A DNA stretch of 64,000 nt from Leuctra nigra (Eukaryota > Arthropoda > Insecta > Plecoptera > Leuctridae). The DNA lies in the NCBI GenBank assembly GCA_934045905.1, contig OW203768.1:12304316-12368315 (forward strand), given 5' to 3'. A program made the translations under genes and the position numbers. The notes below the pieces were generated by a model. The model made no database searches. It worked only from the letters and a program-made list of their open reading frames with translations, and was not told the DNA's origin. Numbering within the stretch: the first letter of the stretch is position 1; every line of letters starts with the position of its first letter. Below, in pieces: positions 21,601-28,566 of the stretch.

Positions 21601-23964
21601 GTGAAAAGAAAATAACCAATTTTCACAAAAAGTAAGAAAAAAATTACAAATTTACCAACTCACAACAAAAATGTCAATCATTCCCAAACGCCGTTGCTGC
21701 AATAATCAGCACAATCAATATGGTTATGCTATTCTCCTCCTCCGGTTTGGAAATGGCACATCACATCCTACGCGTCAACTGTACAGCCAGTCTAGCACAT
21801 CCTCTGGCTTGCGGTGTAGAATCTCACAGCCCGAGCGCCGGTTAGGTCACCAGACGTGTACTTATCAGACCGTGTGATTCCTGTGGTCGATTCACATTCG
21901 CATTGTCCAGGATTTCATCAAGAACATCGCTCAAACTTAGCAAATACTCGCATTTGGATCGCAATCTCGACCGCTTTATTTTAGTGGCATTCCGCAGTGT
22001 AACCAGGCTAATTGTGATGGATGAGTGATTATGATGGTTGAGATGAATAGGGAAGGAGGCGGTCGTGGCCTATAAGCAGGAAACCTTCTCATTATTTGTC
22101 TCGCGACTGAGGGAAACCACTGAATGAATTGTCTAGTCAGGAAGGACGGCGCAGGAATCGAACCCGGGGCGAATATTTTTCTGCCAAAGACTTCGTAAAT
22201 GGGAGAAAAAATTATTTTTATAAAATTCAAGTTTGAACATTTTTGAAGTGAAATAAATCCCACTAGATTATGTTTTCAAATGTCATACACGATAGTTCTG
22301 GGATGAAATTGGGGTCGTGAAAACTCTCTTGAGTAAAAAATGTTCGATTTTTTATTTCGAAATTTAGAGCATATTTAGGTACTCTTTATCCTTCATTTTA
22401 CTGATGTAATAGCTGTCAGAACACAGTATGTATACAGATACTACACTTCTAAATCAGAGTTCTATTTGTATAAATAAGTTATAAGAGTTTTTGCCAAGGT
22501 CAATTTACGTCCCATTTACGAAGTCTTTGCCAGAAAAAATCTCGCAACCCGGGGCCTCAGGAGTGCAATTCCAGACGTTACCGCCTGAGCCAACTTGGGC
22601 CTTCAATATCTTCTAACTAGAAGATTTATTTAAAGAAGAAGATAGAATGGACATTTAATTTTCGTCATTTTAAAACATTACCTATAAATAACACAAGATT
22701 GTAGACGAAAAATTTCAAGGAGTTCCTTTGACTTCTGTTTTAGGACAACATTGAAGTAGCAGAATCATAGAATATTAAGATGTTGTTAACCTTAAATTTG
22801 TCCTACCTGAATAATGATCATCATCTTCTTTTGAAAATACTAATTTTGATAGAAGGCCGATCTAGACACATAAATTATAGTGTTTTCGAAACTTGGAGCG
22901 ACGATTTTAATAGCCTTCGACTTTCGAGACTTCGAGTTGATATAAAAAAAACATTCCAAACCCAGCCCTGATCTTACGATGTACAACGAGGAAAGTGTCA
23001 AATCTTAGAAAAAAGTTCGGCCATTTAGGTTTCAGACCAAATAAGTTTTGACAACCGATTTAAACGTATGAATACACGTCCCATGACTGGAGCCCATTTA
23101 CGTAGATTCCTGTCTTGCATAGAGCGAAGAGAACGTGGCAATATTGCACATGACTGCAACACGCTCGTGATAAGTACAATCATTTCCATGCGACTCGGAA
23201 AGTAAAAGTCCACGGGCTTGAAACAAGAACTCCATTTGCGAGTTCAACATCCTGTCCAGACTTCATTACTTCACTTATTAAACATTATCCAATAGCTTGG
23301 AAACCGAAAAGTACCGAGTTAAACGTCCAGGAAATACAGTCCAGTGTATTATTATTAATATTATCTCACTGCTCTAGGACTATTTGGACCAGCAGAGAAA
23401 GGGATAGAAGTTACACAGAAACTATTGATTCTTCGGGGTATGCATTCATTTTACAGCTTGTAGTTATCAAAAGTCCAAAAATTCTGGAAAAAAATCTAAG
23501 TCAATCGGCTAATTCTTAGGTGAAAATTGTATAAACGAACACATTTCATAAGAAAACGATACTTTTGCGTGTACCTCTTTCCAAGAATCGATTCTTGGAT
23601 GTATTGATTGGATTCATTAGCTCAATAAATTGTACAATTGTATTTGATCTATTCCCGGCAACTGTTAACCACAATGACACAGAGTATTTCAAAAATAGAA
23701 AATACGTACACTGATACGTATTGTGCTTATTTTTAAACGACTTACTAATAACCACAGACATTAGTCACCGGAATACCAAGCAATCTGACCTGTGGTCATC
23801 TTATCGCAAGCCGTTAATCATTGTGGTCGATTCGAATATACTCGTTATTAGATTCAAAATTTAAATTTTATGGAACGTATAAGAAGATGCTTACCACCAT
23901 TCTTGATGGACTGTTGGTTTTTGTTGTTTTGCGTCCATTTCAGAAGCGTAGAGTTCCTCATCAT
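568..23964 (-). CDS. ced-6: Ced-6/GULP1 engulfment adaptor, nine coding exons, complete
   Basis: Cytoplasmic adaptor that links engulfment receptors of the Draper/CED-1/LRP type to uptake of dying cells and to endocytic trafficking. I joined nine minus-strand exons: 23895-23964, 19943-20007, 16866-16982, 16026-16217, 6281-6469, 5498-5644, 2032-2281, 1431-1669 and 568-642. They total 1344 bases, 447 codons plus stop, and every junction keeps phase with GT and AG ends. Residues about 24-160 form the PTB domain ([59 protein letters not shown]). A coiled-coil stretch follows, then a Ser/Pro-rich tail with PPPVPPR (SH3-ligand-like) and two DPF motifs of the AP-2-binding kind. The protein ends DPLRN. 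It is longer than human GULP1 (304 aa), as fly forms are. The start is the first of two adjacent ATGs and has an in-frame TGA just upstream. Identification rests on remembered family sequence and is strong. Confidence 0.93.
643..1430 (-). other. ced-6 last intron
   Basis: AT-rich intron between the last two coding exons. Open frames here are chance or extensions of the neighbouring exon. I see no repeat or RNA gene. Confidence 0.6.
1431..1669 (-). CDS. ced-6: ced-6 coding exon 8 (DPF motifs)
   Basis: 239 bases, two bases completing a Leu codon plus 79 codons. Contains [10 protein letters not shown] and [13 protein letters not shown] is the alpha-adaptin ear-binding motif found in endocytic adaptors. 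Ends [10 protein letters not shown] at an AAG|GTGGGT donor. The segment is clearly GC-richer than the flanking introns. Confidence 0.88.
1670..2031 (-). other. ced-6 intron between coding exons 7 and 8
   Basis: Short AT-rich intron with GT and AG ends. Nothing else recognised. Confidence 0.6.
2032..2281 (-). CDS. ced-6: ced-6 coding exon 7 (proline-rich)
   Basis: 250 bases, 83 codons plus one base. Begins [12 protein letters not shown], then [13 protein letters not shown], an SH3-ligand-like proline run, then [18 protein letters not shown]. Donor CTGC|GTAAGT, acceptor TCCCAG. Confidence 0.88.
2385..2450. repeat. Fragment of AGGGCCAG-type MITE
   Basis: Partial copy of a dispersed family whose full form reads inward from both ends as AGGGCCAGTTTTTCAATGC...TCTGCTAAA. 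Here only one end is left (aagggccagttttacaat). Better copies lie at 5765-5904, 33845-33968, 48253-48385 and 60740-60882. Confidence 0.5.
2861..3672. mobile_element. 812-bp palindromic DNA transposon flanked by TA
   Basis: The two halves are inverted repeats over most of their length: left arm about 2861-3232, right arm about 3305-3672, ending CCGGGTG and CACCCGG. Each end is bounded by TA (2859-2860 and 3673-3674), as expected for Tc1/mariner-type integration. There is no transposase, so it is a non-autonomous fold-back element in ced-6 intron 6. The arms match well but not perfectly, so it is not brand new. Confidence 0.8.
3675..5084. other. ced-6 intron 6 remainder
   Basis: AT-rich, no gene seen. 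A poly-C run lies at 3961-3972. Palindromic fragments near 4660-4740 were not resolved into a named element. Confidence 0.5.
5085..5229. repeat. AGGGCCAG-type MITE, one clear end
   Basis: Right half reads ttgttgccatggcaacat, then attgaaaaactggccct, the reverse complement of the family terminus. The left end is eroded. The central GCCATGGC-containing palindrome is shared with the other copies. Confidence 0.55.
5498..5644 (-). CDS. ced-6: ced-6 coding exon 6
   Basis: 147 bases, 49 codons, phase 0. Begins [19 protein letters not shown], then a Ser/Pro/Thr-rich low-complexity stretch ending SSPYKQ. The LPDLLFFE segment resembles short acidic-dileucine or clathrin-box-like peptides, which would suit an endocytic adaptor; that part is inference. 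Confidence 0.88.
5765..5904. repeat. AGGGCCAG-type MITE
   Basis: About 140 bp in ced-6 intron 5. Starts agcctgtttttcaatgcc, has the shared core ttaggactatattgcc and ggcaacaaccaatgac, and ends with a mutated inverted copy of its start (aaaagaccggtcct). Confidence 0.6.
6030..6099. repeat. Short fold-back element
   Basis: Inverted repeat with arms GGGCCCGAATTCACAAAGC and its complement, about 22 bp each, around a short loop containing ttcccacttagggag. A longer hairpin at 48761-48888 also begins with GGGCCG. Confidence 0.65.
6281..6469 (-). CDS. ced-6: ced-6 coding exon 5 (PTB C-terminal helix and coiled coil)
   Basis: 189 bases, 63 codons, phase 0; begins [19 protein letters not shown], the PTB C-terminal helix, then a Lys/Glu/Gln-rich helical stretch ([20 protein letters not shown]) consistent with the leucine-zipper dimer region of Ced-6. 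It ends MCRK at an AAG|GTCAGT donor. Confidence 0.93.
7370..7546 (-). repeat. 3' LTR, 14 bp short at its outer end
   Basis: Identical over 177 bp to 11773-11949. It starts TGTTAAAG at 7546 and contains AATAAA (7408-7414 region, minus strand). The last 14 bp of the intact LTR (GTACCAATCCAACA) are missing at its LINE-facing edge. Confidence 0.88.
7547..7557 (-). promoter_or_regulatory. Polypurine tract of the LTR element
   Basis: Minus strand AAGTGGGGGGA directly abuts the TGTT start of the 3' LTR, the usual place for plus-strand priming. Confidence 0.8.
7682..11641 (-). CDS. Gag-Pol polyprotein of Ty3/gypsy-type element
   Basis: 1319 codons, one uninterrupted frame. In order: Gag-like capsid region (about 1-210); two Cys-rich zinc-knuckle-like stretches (about 222-262, [13 protein letters not shown] and [13 protein letters not shown]); aspartic protease with [13 protein letters not shown] (about 334); reverse transcriptase with [12 protein letters not shown] and catalytic VYFDDL (about 610); RNase H with [15 protein letters not shown]; integrase zinc domain (H-x2-H then C-x2-C, about 974-1017); and a DDE core with [15 protein letters not shown] and SNGQAEA (about 1030-1125). 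The RT-RNaseH-IN order is diagnostic of Ty3/gypsy rather than Ty1/copia. Gag and Pol are fused in one frame, with no frameshift signal needed. No envelope gene. No internal stop, so it may still be active. Confidence 0.93.
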   Translation of the reverse strand: MASSAHKPPAELKLDGNVCEEWRRWRQKFEIYMKATKANAEKQDTQVAILLSFIGDEALTAFNTFKFEKEEDKNVLKTVLDEFEKYCTPQKNVVFERFKFFGIKQRESQPFDQFLTELKNAARSCEFEQQEDSLIRDRIVLGIADSKLQERLLSETNLNLSKAANLCRIYQEGKAKALEVRESNNGEQSNRTSTTVAAVKSKQFFTKKKSEEKTQEKTSEKIYDCKKCGYDHKRGRCPAYGKNCAKCGDLNHFAKCCEKVKKGYKKKSVNDVEASSASSDDDDVESEDENNQNREYRLILNVGSKKSGNTKTKTQTAWFETISIGSHPVRCKLDTAAETSILPQKVFQSLKGSFNLVKSKNKLVPFGDLGVVITPIGSIKLKCITRKGKAKNVEFDVCDVSTPLLGLKACIDLNLIKRVNSVSSRQTKTDIVEAFKDVFTGVGKIGKQHEIVLTNDAEPVISPPRRVPYSLQKKLKETLDSLERDSIIDKVEKPTDWVNSLLLVEKPNGDLRICLDPRPLNKAIKREHHPIPTSDDILSRLRNKCLFSVLDMRQGFWNLPLTEASADLCTFQTPFGRYRFKRLPYGISSAPEVFQKTNEKLFGDIHGVEVYFDDLIICGETEEDHDRALAEVLNRARQVGVKFNQDKFQYRIPEVKYVGRIISKNHCGVDQSYVTAIAEMPVPSCKSDVLRLLGMVKYVSQFVPNLSKLTAPLRELTKQDTPWCWDSNHDAALGKLKQQLMSAPVLATFDSTKPIVLQTDASKDGLGACLLQEDHPVAYASRVLTKSEQNFAQIEKELLAITFGLERFNQMTYGHHVQVFTDHKPLETICSREICKSTGRIQRLLLKLVKYDITVSYVPGKFLNLPDTLSRASLPDPVNDDPELLVVVHEVEKYLPVSVQRKEEFRKETEQDDTLQAVIRLHQQGWPSHRHQVPDKARYYWSMKEDIDVSEGLIFVRDRLIVPASLRKEMLKIIHEGHWGRDKSKLRARELLFWPGMSNDIDMMVSKCSKCELHRKSNVKEPMIPHQVPERPWQKIGVDILEYHNKSYLAVIDYYSKWIEMPALSCKTASEVITQLKYIFARYGIPEIVVSDNMPFNSFEFKKFAELWDFQLVTSSPHYSQSNGQAEAAVAIIKSILKKSSVDDHSIALMEYRSTPLPGINLSPSQMLLNYRIRTRLPVRNNLLTPKVEDGVKERLETKQFLQKAYYDRTAKSRPPFEDKDDVLIKKGKSWDRGQVVCKHEQPRSYMVVDSGGRVLRRNSKFLRKSQNKHVVNDSPDVIPDEIENTVPCNVSEKPVAAQVTRAGRVIRKPVKFDDYDTN
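11745..11758 (-). promoter_or_regulatory. tRNA primer-binding site of LTR element
   Basis: Minus strand TGGTGTCAGAAGTG begins immediately after the CAACA end of the 5' LTR. TGG pairs with the CCA tail of a tRNA. I do not assign the tRNA species. Confidence 0.75.
11759..11949 (-). repeat. 5' LTR, full length 191 bp
   Basis: Runs TGTTAAAG...ATCCAACA on the minus strand, with short inverted ends TGTT/AACA. It holds a TATA-like CTTATATCTATG, an AATAAA and a 6-bp hairpin around TTCG/CGAA at 11844-11859. Confidence 0.88.
12302..15349 (+). CDS. LINE ORF2: endonuclease and reverse transcriptase, intact
   Basis: 1015 codons without a stop. Residues about 50-285 are an APE-like (EEP) endonuclease: LSETKW (Glu80), VYAPQ (Tyr149), MGDLNA (Asp181, Asn183), VIDYII (Asp250) and GDHR near residue 275. 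Residues about 490-780 are the reverse transcriptase: [65 protein letters not shown] and the catalytic VYADDV. A C-terminal block ([17 protein letters not shown]) is common in insect LINEs, and the protein ends in an acidic run. ORF2 nicks target DNA and primes reverse transcription there. It overlaps ORF1 by 58 bases, so translation probably re-initiates or frameshifts. The first ATG at 12302 is the longest choice; the endonuclease itself starts near MGTINIV (residue 49). Confidence 0.88.
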   Translation: MDSVEAGFSDKLGFKDNIIGRRMMKYVKKSKTNREGGGYRYRRREVIRMGTINIVTLNGKIEEVIDEMKERKMHVLGLSETKWRGEGYKELRDGYCIYWCGDKECKFGVAIILCQEMKSKVVQVEYINERLIKLKLFFEEMLVEILQVYAPQVGRKMAEKETFLELVEENISLESTFVMGDLNAKVGRERRGFEKVLGKNGYGSRNKEGENLLEVCARNGLVIGNSMFEKNEKNMITRYGWDGRSKSVIDYIIYSDALRKMVLDVKVVLHVAFDGDHRLLIADIRMPRKCVERRKAKRRRKLKVWRLQNDEIRKEFKMAIEENMPVGDLNLVEEEWMSFKNAILTITENICGRTKGLRRRKETPWWTNAIKCAVRKKRKAWVKKEECRTILNINKYQRMKRYVHFLVSEEKSKTMNAFVECLERDFEANKKMLYSVVKCKRQDNRTTNYMVNERGCLTNDVEEIQDMWKHYFSKLLNDDKGGTEDKEISEECDKLNCQDDMVMFGEVEVAVKGMKNGRSPGVDEISVEMIKAGGKAGLEWFYRVVASAWIQKTVPRDWRRGVIVPLFKKGDRKKCSNYRGITLMSQGAKIYERIIEKRIRSVVEEDLKDEQYGFRRNRSTIDLIFAIRTIMERNWEMGKEIWLVFLDIEKAYDHLPRDRVWESLEKREIDKKLIERVQSLYVGCESCVETVGGRTGWFSVRSGVRQGSVLSPLLFIMVMDDIIREVERNEDLDSQTGVYADDVVIWGETEELVQKKVDVWNEVIKRYGMKISSEKSEYLVLEKKKNGLVRNGLKLDGKDIKQVEDFSYLGSLVTKDGKCSKEVKRRIQKADGFYQKVRKLVWNRDLPLKFKLVLYKQYFLPILCYGAVTWNLGWKEESMVQAEEMKFVRGMANISMKEHVRSMVIRKKMGVESVGFKIGRERLRWFGKLKRMKDSRRAKSEFGKYVEGKRKVGRPRDRWIEQVKRDVEERGERWEEVERKHLWENQELWEQIVTKVEVVEEDEDEEEKDGGEEEE
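15563..15664. repeat. Hairpin just after the LINE poly-A
   Basis: Arms of 29 bp (15563-15591 and 15636-15664) match with one or two differences, starting GGGTTATTCTAAATTTCC. The loop is about 44 bp and holds a small palindrome (tatcaattgata). It may be a tiny fold-back MITE or the remnant of an element into which the LINE jumped. Confidence 0.7.
15665..16025. other. ced-6 intron 4, right end
   Basis: No gene. Contains the branch and acceptor side of no exon; it is donor-proximal intron for exon 4. Confidence 0.5.
16026..16217 (-). CDS. ced-6: ced-6 coding exon 4 (PTB core)
   Basis: 192 bases, 64 codons, phase 0 at both ends; begins [18 protein letters not shown] and ends FVFVSDKL. It contains HRISYCADD and FFSFIAK, the core beta sheet of the PTB domain. 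Donor CTG|GTCAGT, acceptor TGTGCAAG. The intron after it (6470-16025) carries the nested LINE and LTR insertion. Confidence 0.93.
16218..16865. other. ced-6 intron 3
   Basis: AT-rich, T/A homopolymer-like stretches, nothing recognised. Confidence 0.55.
16866..16982 (-). CDS. ced-6: ced-6 coding exon 3 (PTB domain)
   Basis: 117 bases, 39 codons, phase 0 at both ends; begins [16 protein letters not shown] and ends KAEGNKTTK. Acceptor TTTGTGCAG, donor AAAG|GTAAGC. It matches the first strand and helix of the Ced-6 PTB fold. Confidence 0.92.
16983..17609. other. ced-6 intron 2, proximal part
   Basis: A GC-richer patch at about 17450-17600 contains an open plus-strand frame continuing into the repeat below. 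I see no family in it and treat it as chance or as an eroded transposon piece. Confidence 0.4.
17610..18130. repeat. Degenerate tandem repeat, period about 35-45 bp
   Basis: About a dozen diverged units with core aaacggaatgcaacaatt and gggaatatacttggaaat, e.g. near 17655, 17700, 17735, 17860, 17895, 17985 and 18020. Units differ by indels, so this is an old minisatellite. It is followed by a TATCTC/TCTATC microsatellite. Confidence 0.75.
18141..18172. repeat. (TATCTC)n-like microsatellite
   Basis: Short pyrimidine-rich run tctatctctatctctatc at the end of the degenerate minisatellite. Confidence 0.7.
18173..19942. other. ced-6 intron 2, distal part
   Basis: AT-rich intron without a supported gene. 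Ends in a poly-G run at 19910-19929, beside the exon 2 donor. A-rich runs with C (19780-19870) look like simple sequence. Confidence 0.5.
19943..20007 (-). CDS. ced-6: ced-6 coding exon 2 (start of PTB domain)
   Basis: 65 bases, two bases completing a Gly codon then 21 codons: [21 protein letters not shown]. This is the conserved W-I/M-H-x-P-[DE]-A-L entry to the Ced-6/GULP PTB domain. Acceptor TTTCAG, donor AAG|GTAAAT. It is too short for an ORF scan and was found by looking for the missing piece. A poly-G tract of about 20 bases sits only about 10 bases from its donor side in the intron (19910-19929). Confidence 0.9.
20151..20179. repeat. Poly-G tract
   Basis: ggtggtgggggagg then an uninterrupted G run. 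It lies within 200 bp of ced-6 coding exon 2, opposite a second G run at 19910-19929, so the exon is bracketed by G tracts on the plus strand (C tracts in the transcript). Confidence 0.8.
20782..20996. repeat. GTACACTTGGCCAAA-type MITE, copy 1
   Basis: Ends gtacactcggccaaac and gtttggccaagtgtac. Internal text includes gaatgactgctggtcatg and accaatcgaagcttgttatt, shared in reverse orientation with 28567-28767. Confidence 0.75.
21277..21500. repeat. GTACACTTGGCCAAA-type MITE, copy 2
   Basis: Ends gtacacccaacaaatc and gatttgttgagtgtac-like, inner arms ataaaacggtatttgaa and its complement. Carries ggattggctgctggtcag and ttgttcaatgaaattg as in copies 3 and 5. Confidence 0.7.
21501..21990. other. 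ced-6 intron 1 segment
   Basis: No supported gene; contains a GC-richer patch near 21690-21890 without a recognised domain. Confidence 0.4.
21991..22203 (-). repeat. tRNA-derived SINE fragment
   Basis: On the minus strand it has the B-box-like GGGTTCGATTCC, followed by GCGCCGTCCTTCCTGAC and a body with GGTTTCCTGCTTATAGGCC. The same body occurs at 27779-27865 and near 45690-45735, which marks a dispersed SINE family. Confidence 0.6.
22512..22603 (-). repeat. tRNA-like SINE head
   Basis: Minus strand reads AAGTTGGCTCAGGCGGTAAC (A-box-like) then GCCCCGGGTTGCGAG (weak B box). The motif CCCATTTACGAAGTCTTTG is shared with the SINE piece at 21991-22203 but on the opposite strand, so the two fragments have been rearranged. 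Confidence 0.5.
22604..23894. other. ced-6 intron 1 remainder
   Basis: No gene supported. A short motif, rc of atctacgtaaatgggctcca, lies at about 23085-23110 and recurs at about 28300, 33052 and 49650. Confidence 0.45.
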
Positions 23965-23991
23965 TATTCAGGTGCTCGGCACCAGTGCATC
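23895..23991 (-). CDS. ced-6: ced-6 exon with start codon
   Basis: Coding starts at 23964 (two ATGs in a row, 23962-23964 and 23959-23961; a TGA lies in frame at 23968-23970). It encodes [10 protein letters not shown] then an Asn/Gln/Lys-rich stretch ending KNG. It ends in phase 1 at a GTAAGC donor and joins the exon at 20007 to make Gly-Asn-Arg-Asn-Trp. A good polypyrimidine tract and CAG acceptor end at 23992, so a spliced 5' untranslated exon must lie upstream. The start lies within reading frames unrelated to ced-6 on the other strand, so it is easy to miss. Confidence 0.85.
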
Positions 23992-24079
23992 CTGAAACAA
24001 GAAACAAACACGTTCCGATAAGAGACAGAAGAAACTACCATGTCTGTGGTGTAGCACACATTACGTCGAATCAAATGGA

Positions 24080-24440
24080 ACGAATTTGAATTCAAATCGA
24101 GAAGATTCCAAACGAGGGGGACATTTTGTAACGAGCGAAAGTAAGAATCAAATTATAGAAGGCAGTACGTGTTTGAATTTTCGAATTTTTTAAACGGTTT
24201 TTAATGGATAGCTATTTTATGAGTTTCATTTGAATCTGGAATATTCCAATCGAGGGGAAATACTGTAAGGAGAAATTAAGAACGCATAACTTTCGAGTAT
24301 TTTGAGCTTTGAAAAATCAACCTGTTGCACACGTTTCATTCCAATGAGGAATATTCCAAACTAGGGGACCATTGTAACGAACGTCAAGAAGTATCAACAG
24401 GCAGTGAACTTTAAATGTTCGAGTATTTGGAACGTTGAAA
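24080..24440. repeat. Degenerate repeat, about three units of 115-145 bp
   Basis: Three related blocks (near 24105, 24240, 24355) share gaatattccaa..gaggggacat..tgtaacgag and a following aacgtttcgagtatttgga-like stretch. Strongly diverged. Confidence 0.5.
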
Positions 24441-24879
24441 CGATTTTGAATACGACAAGACATTATAGATATTTTCTGGATTCTTGGGGAAAAAAAACTT
24501 CACTCAGCATAACATGAAAGATTCGAAATGAGATGTTGATCACTCACGCCCAATCAAGATGCACGTTCATTTGTATATTGAAGAAATACCACGAGAGAAG
24601 TGGAAGTATTGTCTACACAAAAAGGATCCATTTTTGGAATGTGTTTACAGTTTATTACAGCTTGAAAAGTGAAAAGTTCACTTCTGTAAAGAAGCATAAT
24701 TATTAACTCCCAATCAATCGCGCAGTATTCTGCGTACCCTCTATTTCTTCTCTGTTGGTAGGTACAGGTAGTTATAATATGTAAAGAGTAACTCAGCGTC
24801 TTTGAGCGAATCTTGATTTCGGGGAAAGTTCAAACGTGAAAAAGAAACACGACCTCCTGGCTTCAACACTGCATTGTTT

Positions 24880-25335
24880 CTAAGCCTTCTATACTTCGAT
24901 TAGAAAATTATTCAAAAATATATCAGACATTATCACGATGCACGTTCTTTTTGCAATTAAAGATTTTGAATGTTATTACTTTACCGAACTTTCGAAATGG
25001 AATATGAAATTAACGTGTTGAAAAAAACAGCTTTCTGGATTGCTCAACGTTTTTCTATACGATTTTCGAATAAAGTCAACGTTCGAAAATTATTCAAAAT
25101 TAAACGTGAAATAAATTAGCATGTGAAAAAACATGATTACTGATTAGACAACATATTTTCTACGCCTTCTACACTTGTAAAATTTTCTAACGATTCGGAC
25201 GTTCGAAAATTATAAACAACGTAAAAAACACGGTCAAGATTCACAAACAACATTGCTCTACGCCTTCCATAATTTCAAAACGATTTTCGAACGATTCAAA
25301 CGTTCGAAAATTATTCAAAATGAGATCAAACGCTG
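24880..25335. repeat. Degenerate repeat with core acgttcgaaaattattcaaa
   Basis: Four diverged blocks, each with a ctacgccttctacactt-like start and ending in cgttcgaaaattattcaaaa (near 24905, 25085, 25200 and 25305). The TTCGAA palindrome is kept in three of them. Confidence 0.6.
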
Positions 25336-27484
25336 TGAACATAACACATACGGCCCCTCTCTCTTGCCCCAGCACGATGCACGTTGCAATCAAAACCATA
25401 CCAATCAACACTTCGAAGAAGGTTATTTATCAATTAGGTCACATCTGCATTGTGATTGTGAGATGACACATGATTGGTCGGAGATCTCGGACTGGCCAAT
25501 TGTGTGGCTGGAGCTTTTCTTTGCGAGTTAACATGATTGCCGCGCACTAATGTGGTTAGATATGGTTTTAGCACACATGTCCCTCTTTTCCGTTGCTAGG
25601 AGAGCTTGGTGTGGCGAAATAGTCGCAAATTACTGTGAATTGGATGGAAATATGTTTCGACATAGTGAAGATGTGGACCTGTTTAGAATTTAGAACGTAT
25701 TGCTACAGAAATATTTGCATGACAATATCGCGGGATTGACAAATTCTGTCCGGTCTAAAAAAACATTTTGATTTTCATCTAAAATCTAAAATTAAAAATA
25801 CCACCGATTTTTTTTTATTTTATGGTTTTTGGAAATGATTTCTGCAAAATATATAACCATTGACTAGAACTAAGAATGTTGTAATTATAATTAGTTAGTT
25901 AAACATGGTTAAACATGAATCTCTATGGTTAAACAACATTAATGGGATATAGTACATGGAACATTTGAATTGATTAAGTTTAAACTGATTGTCAGTACTC
26001 CTAACGAAACGTATAGTAGATTACGTAAAATAAAATGTTATATAAACAAAAATATCTTCAAAACATACATAAAATTAAAAGTAACATTTTGATCAGATAA
26101 ATATTGTAAAAACACTTATCCCTAAAACCCAGAAAAAATCAAACTAGCATAGGTCTATAAGATTTTTTAAATCTCAACATTGTTGGTCCCAATCACCACG
26201 CATCATTTGAACTTGATCGCACAAGCGGTTCATTTTCCCATTCCAACCAATAAAAGGATTTTGCTCAAAAGCTGTAGAACCTACACGTACCTACACGTGT
26301 CATTACCGTGGTAACGCTCGCTTAATTATCAAAATTAATTCATTCCGAAAACTAATTTAATTGTACATTTGTCAATGGAGATAAGGCAGCACGTGGAAAG
26401 CGAGCGATAACACACGTGTGTGTATATTTAGCATGAAGGTTGCATTCGTTACAAATGGACATTTACCTGTCCGAAATTAGCCAAGGAAAACTTGATTTAG
26501 GACCTTGTATTAATTACTAACTGCCCAGACAAAGAGACTATGCCTCAAAACATCATATTGTACCTCTTCTAAGTATGTAAACAAAACGCTACAAATATTC
26601 AATGTGTCACATTCAAGGTTATAGTCAATAAGGGCGAAAGCTGTATTATAGAAGATACGATTTTCATCCTTATTGATGTTGACCTTGAACTTGGATACAT
26701 ACTAATTCTTTTAACCTTGATATTTACTAAATATTCATGTGAACGGAAAAGATTGATTAGTTTTTATTTCTCCAGCATTTCCAAATAAACTGTCAGTACC
26801 AGATTTTGCATCAAATAAAATGTCAGAAGTAGAATAAGACGGCATAAATCGCATAATCTTGTATCAGTTTAACGCAATGACGCAATAAATGATAGGTTAT
26901 GGTTGCGAGTGATCATCCAAAGAACAGAATCAAAAGTTATGGAAACATTTTGTCAGCTTCATGATCATGAATATCGGCCTATCTTCGATACGCCATGCAC
27001 CTTGGCAAAAGTAAACACGGGAAATATATCAGAATCAACGTCATACAATCAGATCGTATTGGGTAATTCTTAATCTAGTGGGCATCAATGAATGATACCA
27101 ATCAGTGGGCTATCGAACAAGACGCCTATTGATTAGGCACAGCATTTATCATTTGTTTGACATCATTACATGTTTAAGTTATCGTATAAGTACCAGCATA
27201 TTTACAATATTATGTATAACCATGAAAATATGCATTCAGGGTTACTCGGAGAAAAGGTAGAATTTTAGTTAGTTTTGTTTGAACTGTTCGTGATTGGAAG
27301 ATGAACATGTGAAGGGAAAAAAATGGTCGTTAATCAATGATACCTAAGAAATTGATACGACATTTTTAATATCCTTCAAAATCAAGGATTTTAAAAATTA
27401 ATTTAGCAGATTTTCAGCATTTACATAAACTTATTTTGAACTTTAAACTTCCAGATCAGTTAACAGCTCAAACATTAAAAAATT
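25336..27484. other. Non-coding region upstream of ced-6 start
   Basis: AT-rich, no supported gene on either strand. If the first exon at 44737-44879 is right, all of this is ced-6 5' intron. Confidence 0.45.
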
Positions 27485-27697
27485 TACACTCGAACAAATA
27501 ATAAACGGTACCCATTCCAAAGAAAAGTATTGTCTGATAAGGTTTGATGGCATCATCTCATGAAGTCTATGCTAACTCGTCACAACTCTTAGGTGAGCTC
27601 AGATTCCATTGATAATAACAAGGATTGGTTGTCAATGAAGCTGACCACCAGCCAATCAATTTTGTTCAAATACCATTTTTACTTGGTCCAAGTGTAC
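27485..27697. repeat. GTACACTTGGCCAAA-type MITE, copy 3
   Basis: Ends tacactcgaacaaata and ttggtccaagtgta. Internal gataataacaaggattgg and gaccaccagccaatcaa match other copies in reverse. Confidence 0.65.
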
Positions 27698-27778
27698 ACT
27701 TTGTCAGACACCCGTTTAATCGGTTTTCCAACAACTTCACCGACGGATGAATAACTTTGCGAAGATACTTCGGAGATC

Positions 27779-27990
27779 AGGTAAGGATGAACGGTTGGAA
27801 CGAGGCGGTCATGACCTACAAGCAGGAAACCTCCCCATCATTCGCCTCTCGACTGAGGGAAAACGAATCAACACCTGAGCCATCTTGTAATCGGCGATGC
27901 GTTGCCTACCTCACAGTTCAAGGTGTTGACCCGATTTCTCTCGCACACAGCCTCCCCCCCTCATGGACCACGTAGAAGATCACTCGGATC
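27779..27990 (-). repeat. SINE fragment
   Basis: gaggcggtcatgacctacaa and caggaaacctccccatcatt match the SINE body at 22045-22110. No clear B box remains. Confidence 0.5.
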
Positions 27991-28566
27991 CGCGAGTTTT
28001 CTCTTGGCTTACGCATTCCCCGCAACCAATATGTTTATTTATAACGTCACTTTCACCCGTCGAGAGAGAATTCTTCGGACATTGGCTTTTGCGTTGCGCA
28101 CCGATGAGATGAAATTCCAATCGGAGTTTTTAAAACTGTTCGACTCGAGTTAGTATTCCAGTAACTCTGTGGAATTCGACGACCATTCGGCGAATAGTAA
28201 AATAAAAGGAAAATATCTTAAATGGGGGTTTCAAAAAATTCAGAATGTCAATTATTTGGTCGCCCGTAGTACAATCTGCATCACGGAGATGGTGAGAAGA
28301 ATCGACGTAAGTAGGCTCCATTTCCGGGAGTGTTGATTAGTTTTAAAATAGGGTCAAAACACCAAACCTAAACGATAGAGTCTTGAAACAAAACTAGCGC
28401 CAATGGACTCACACAACCATTTATATGAAATACAGTAAAACTAAAAATATGCAGAAACACCATATATCATTTCACTCAAGAAAACGAGCATTTTTGTTGA
28501 ATATTCCCCTTCTTCCGTTCTGCAAATCTCCACATGACTTTTGAAAAATGATTTCTTACATTCAAG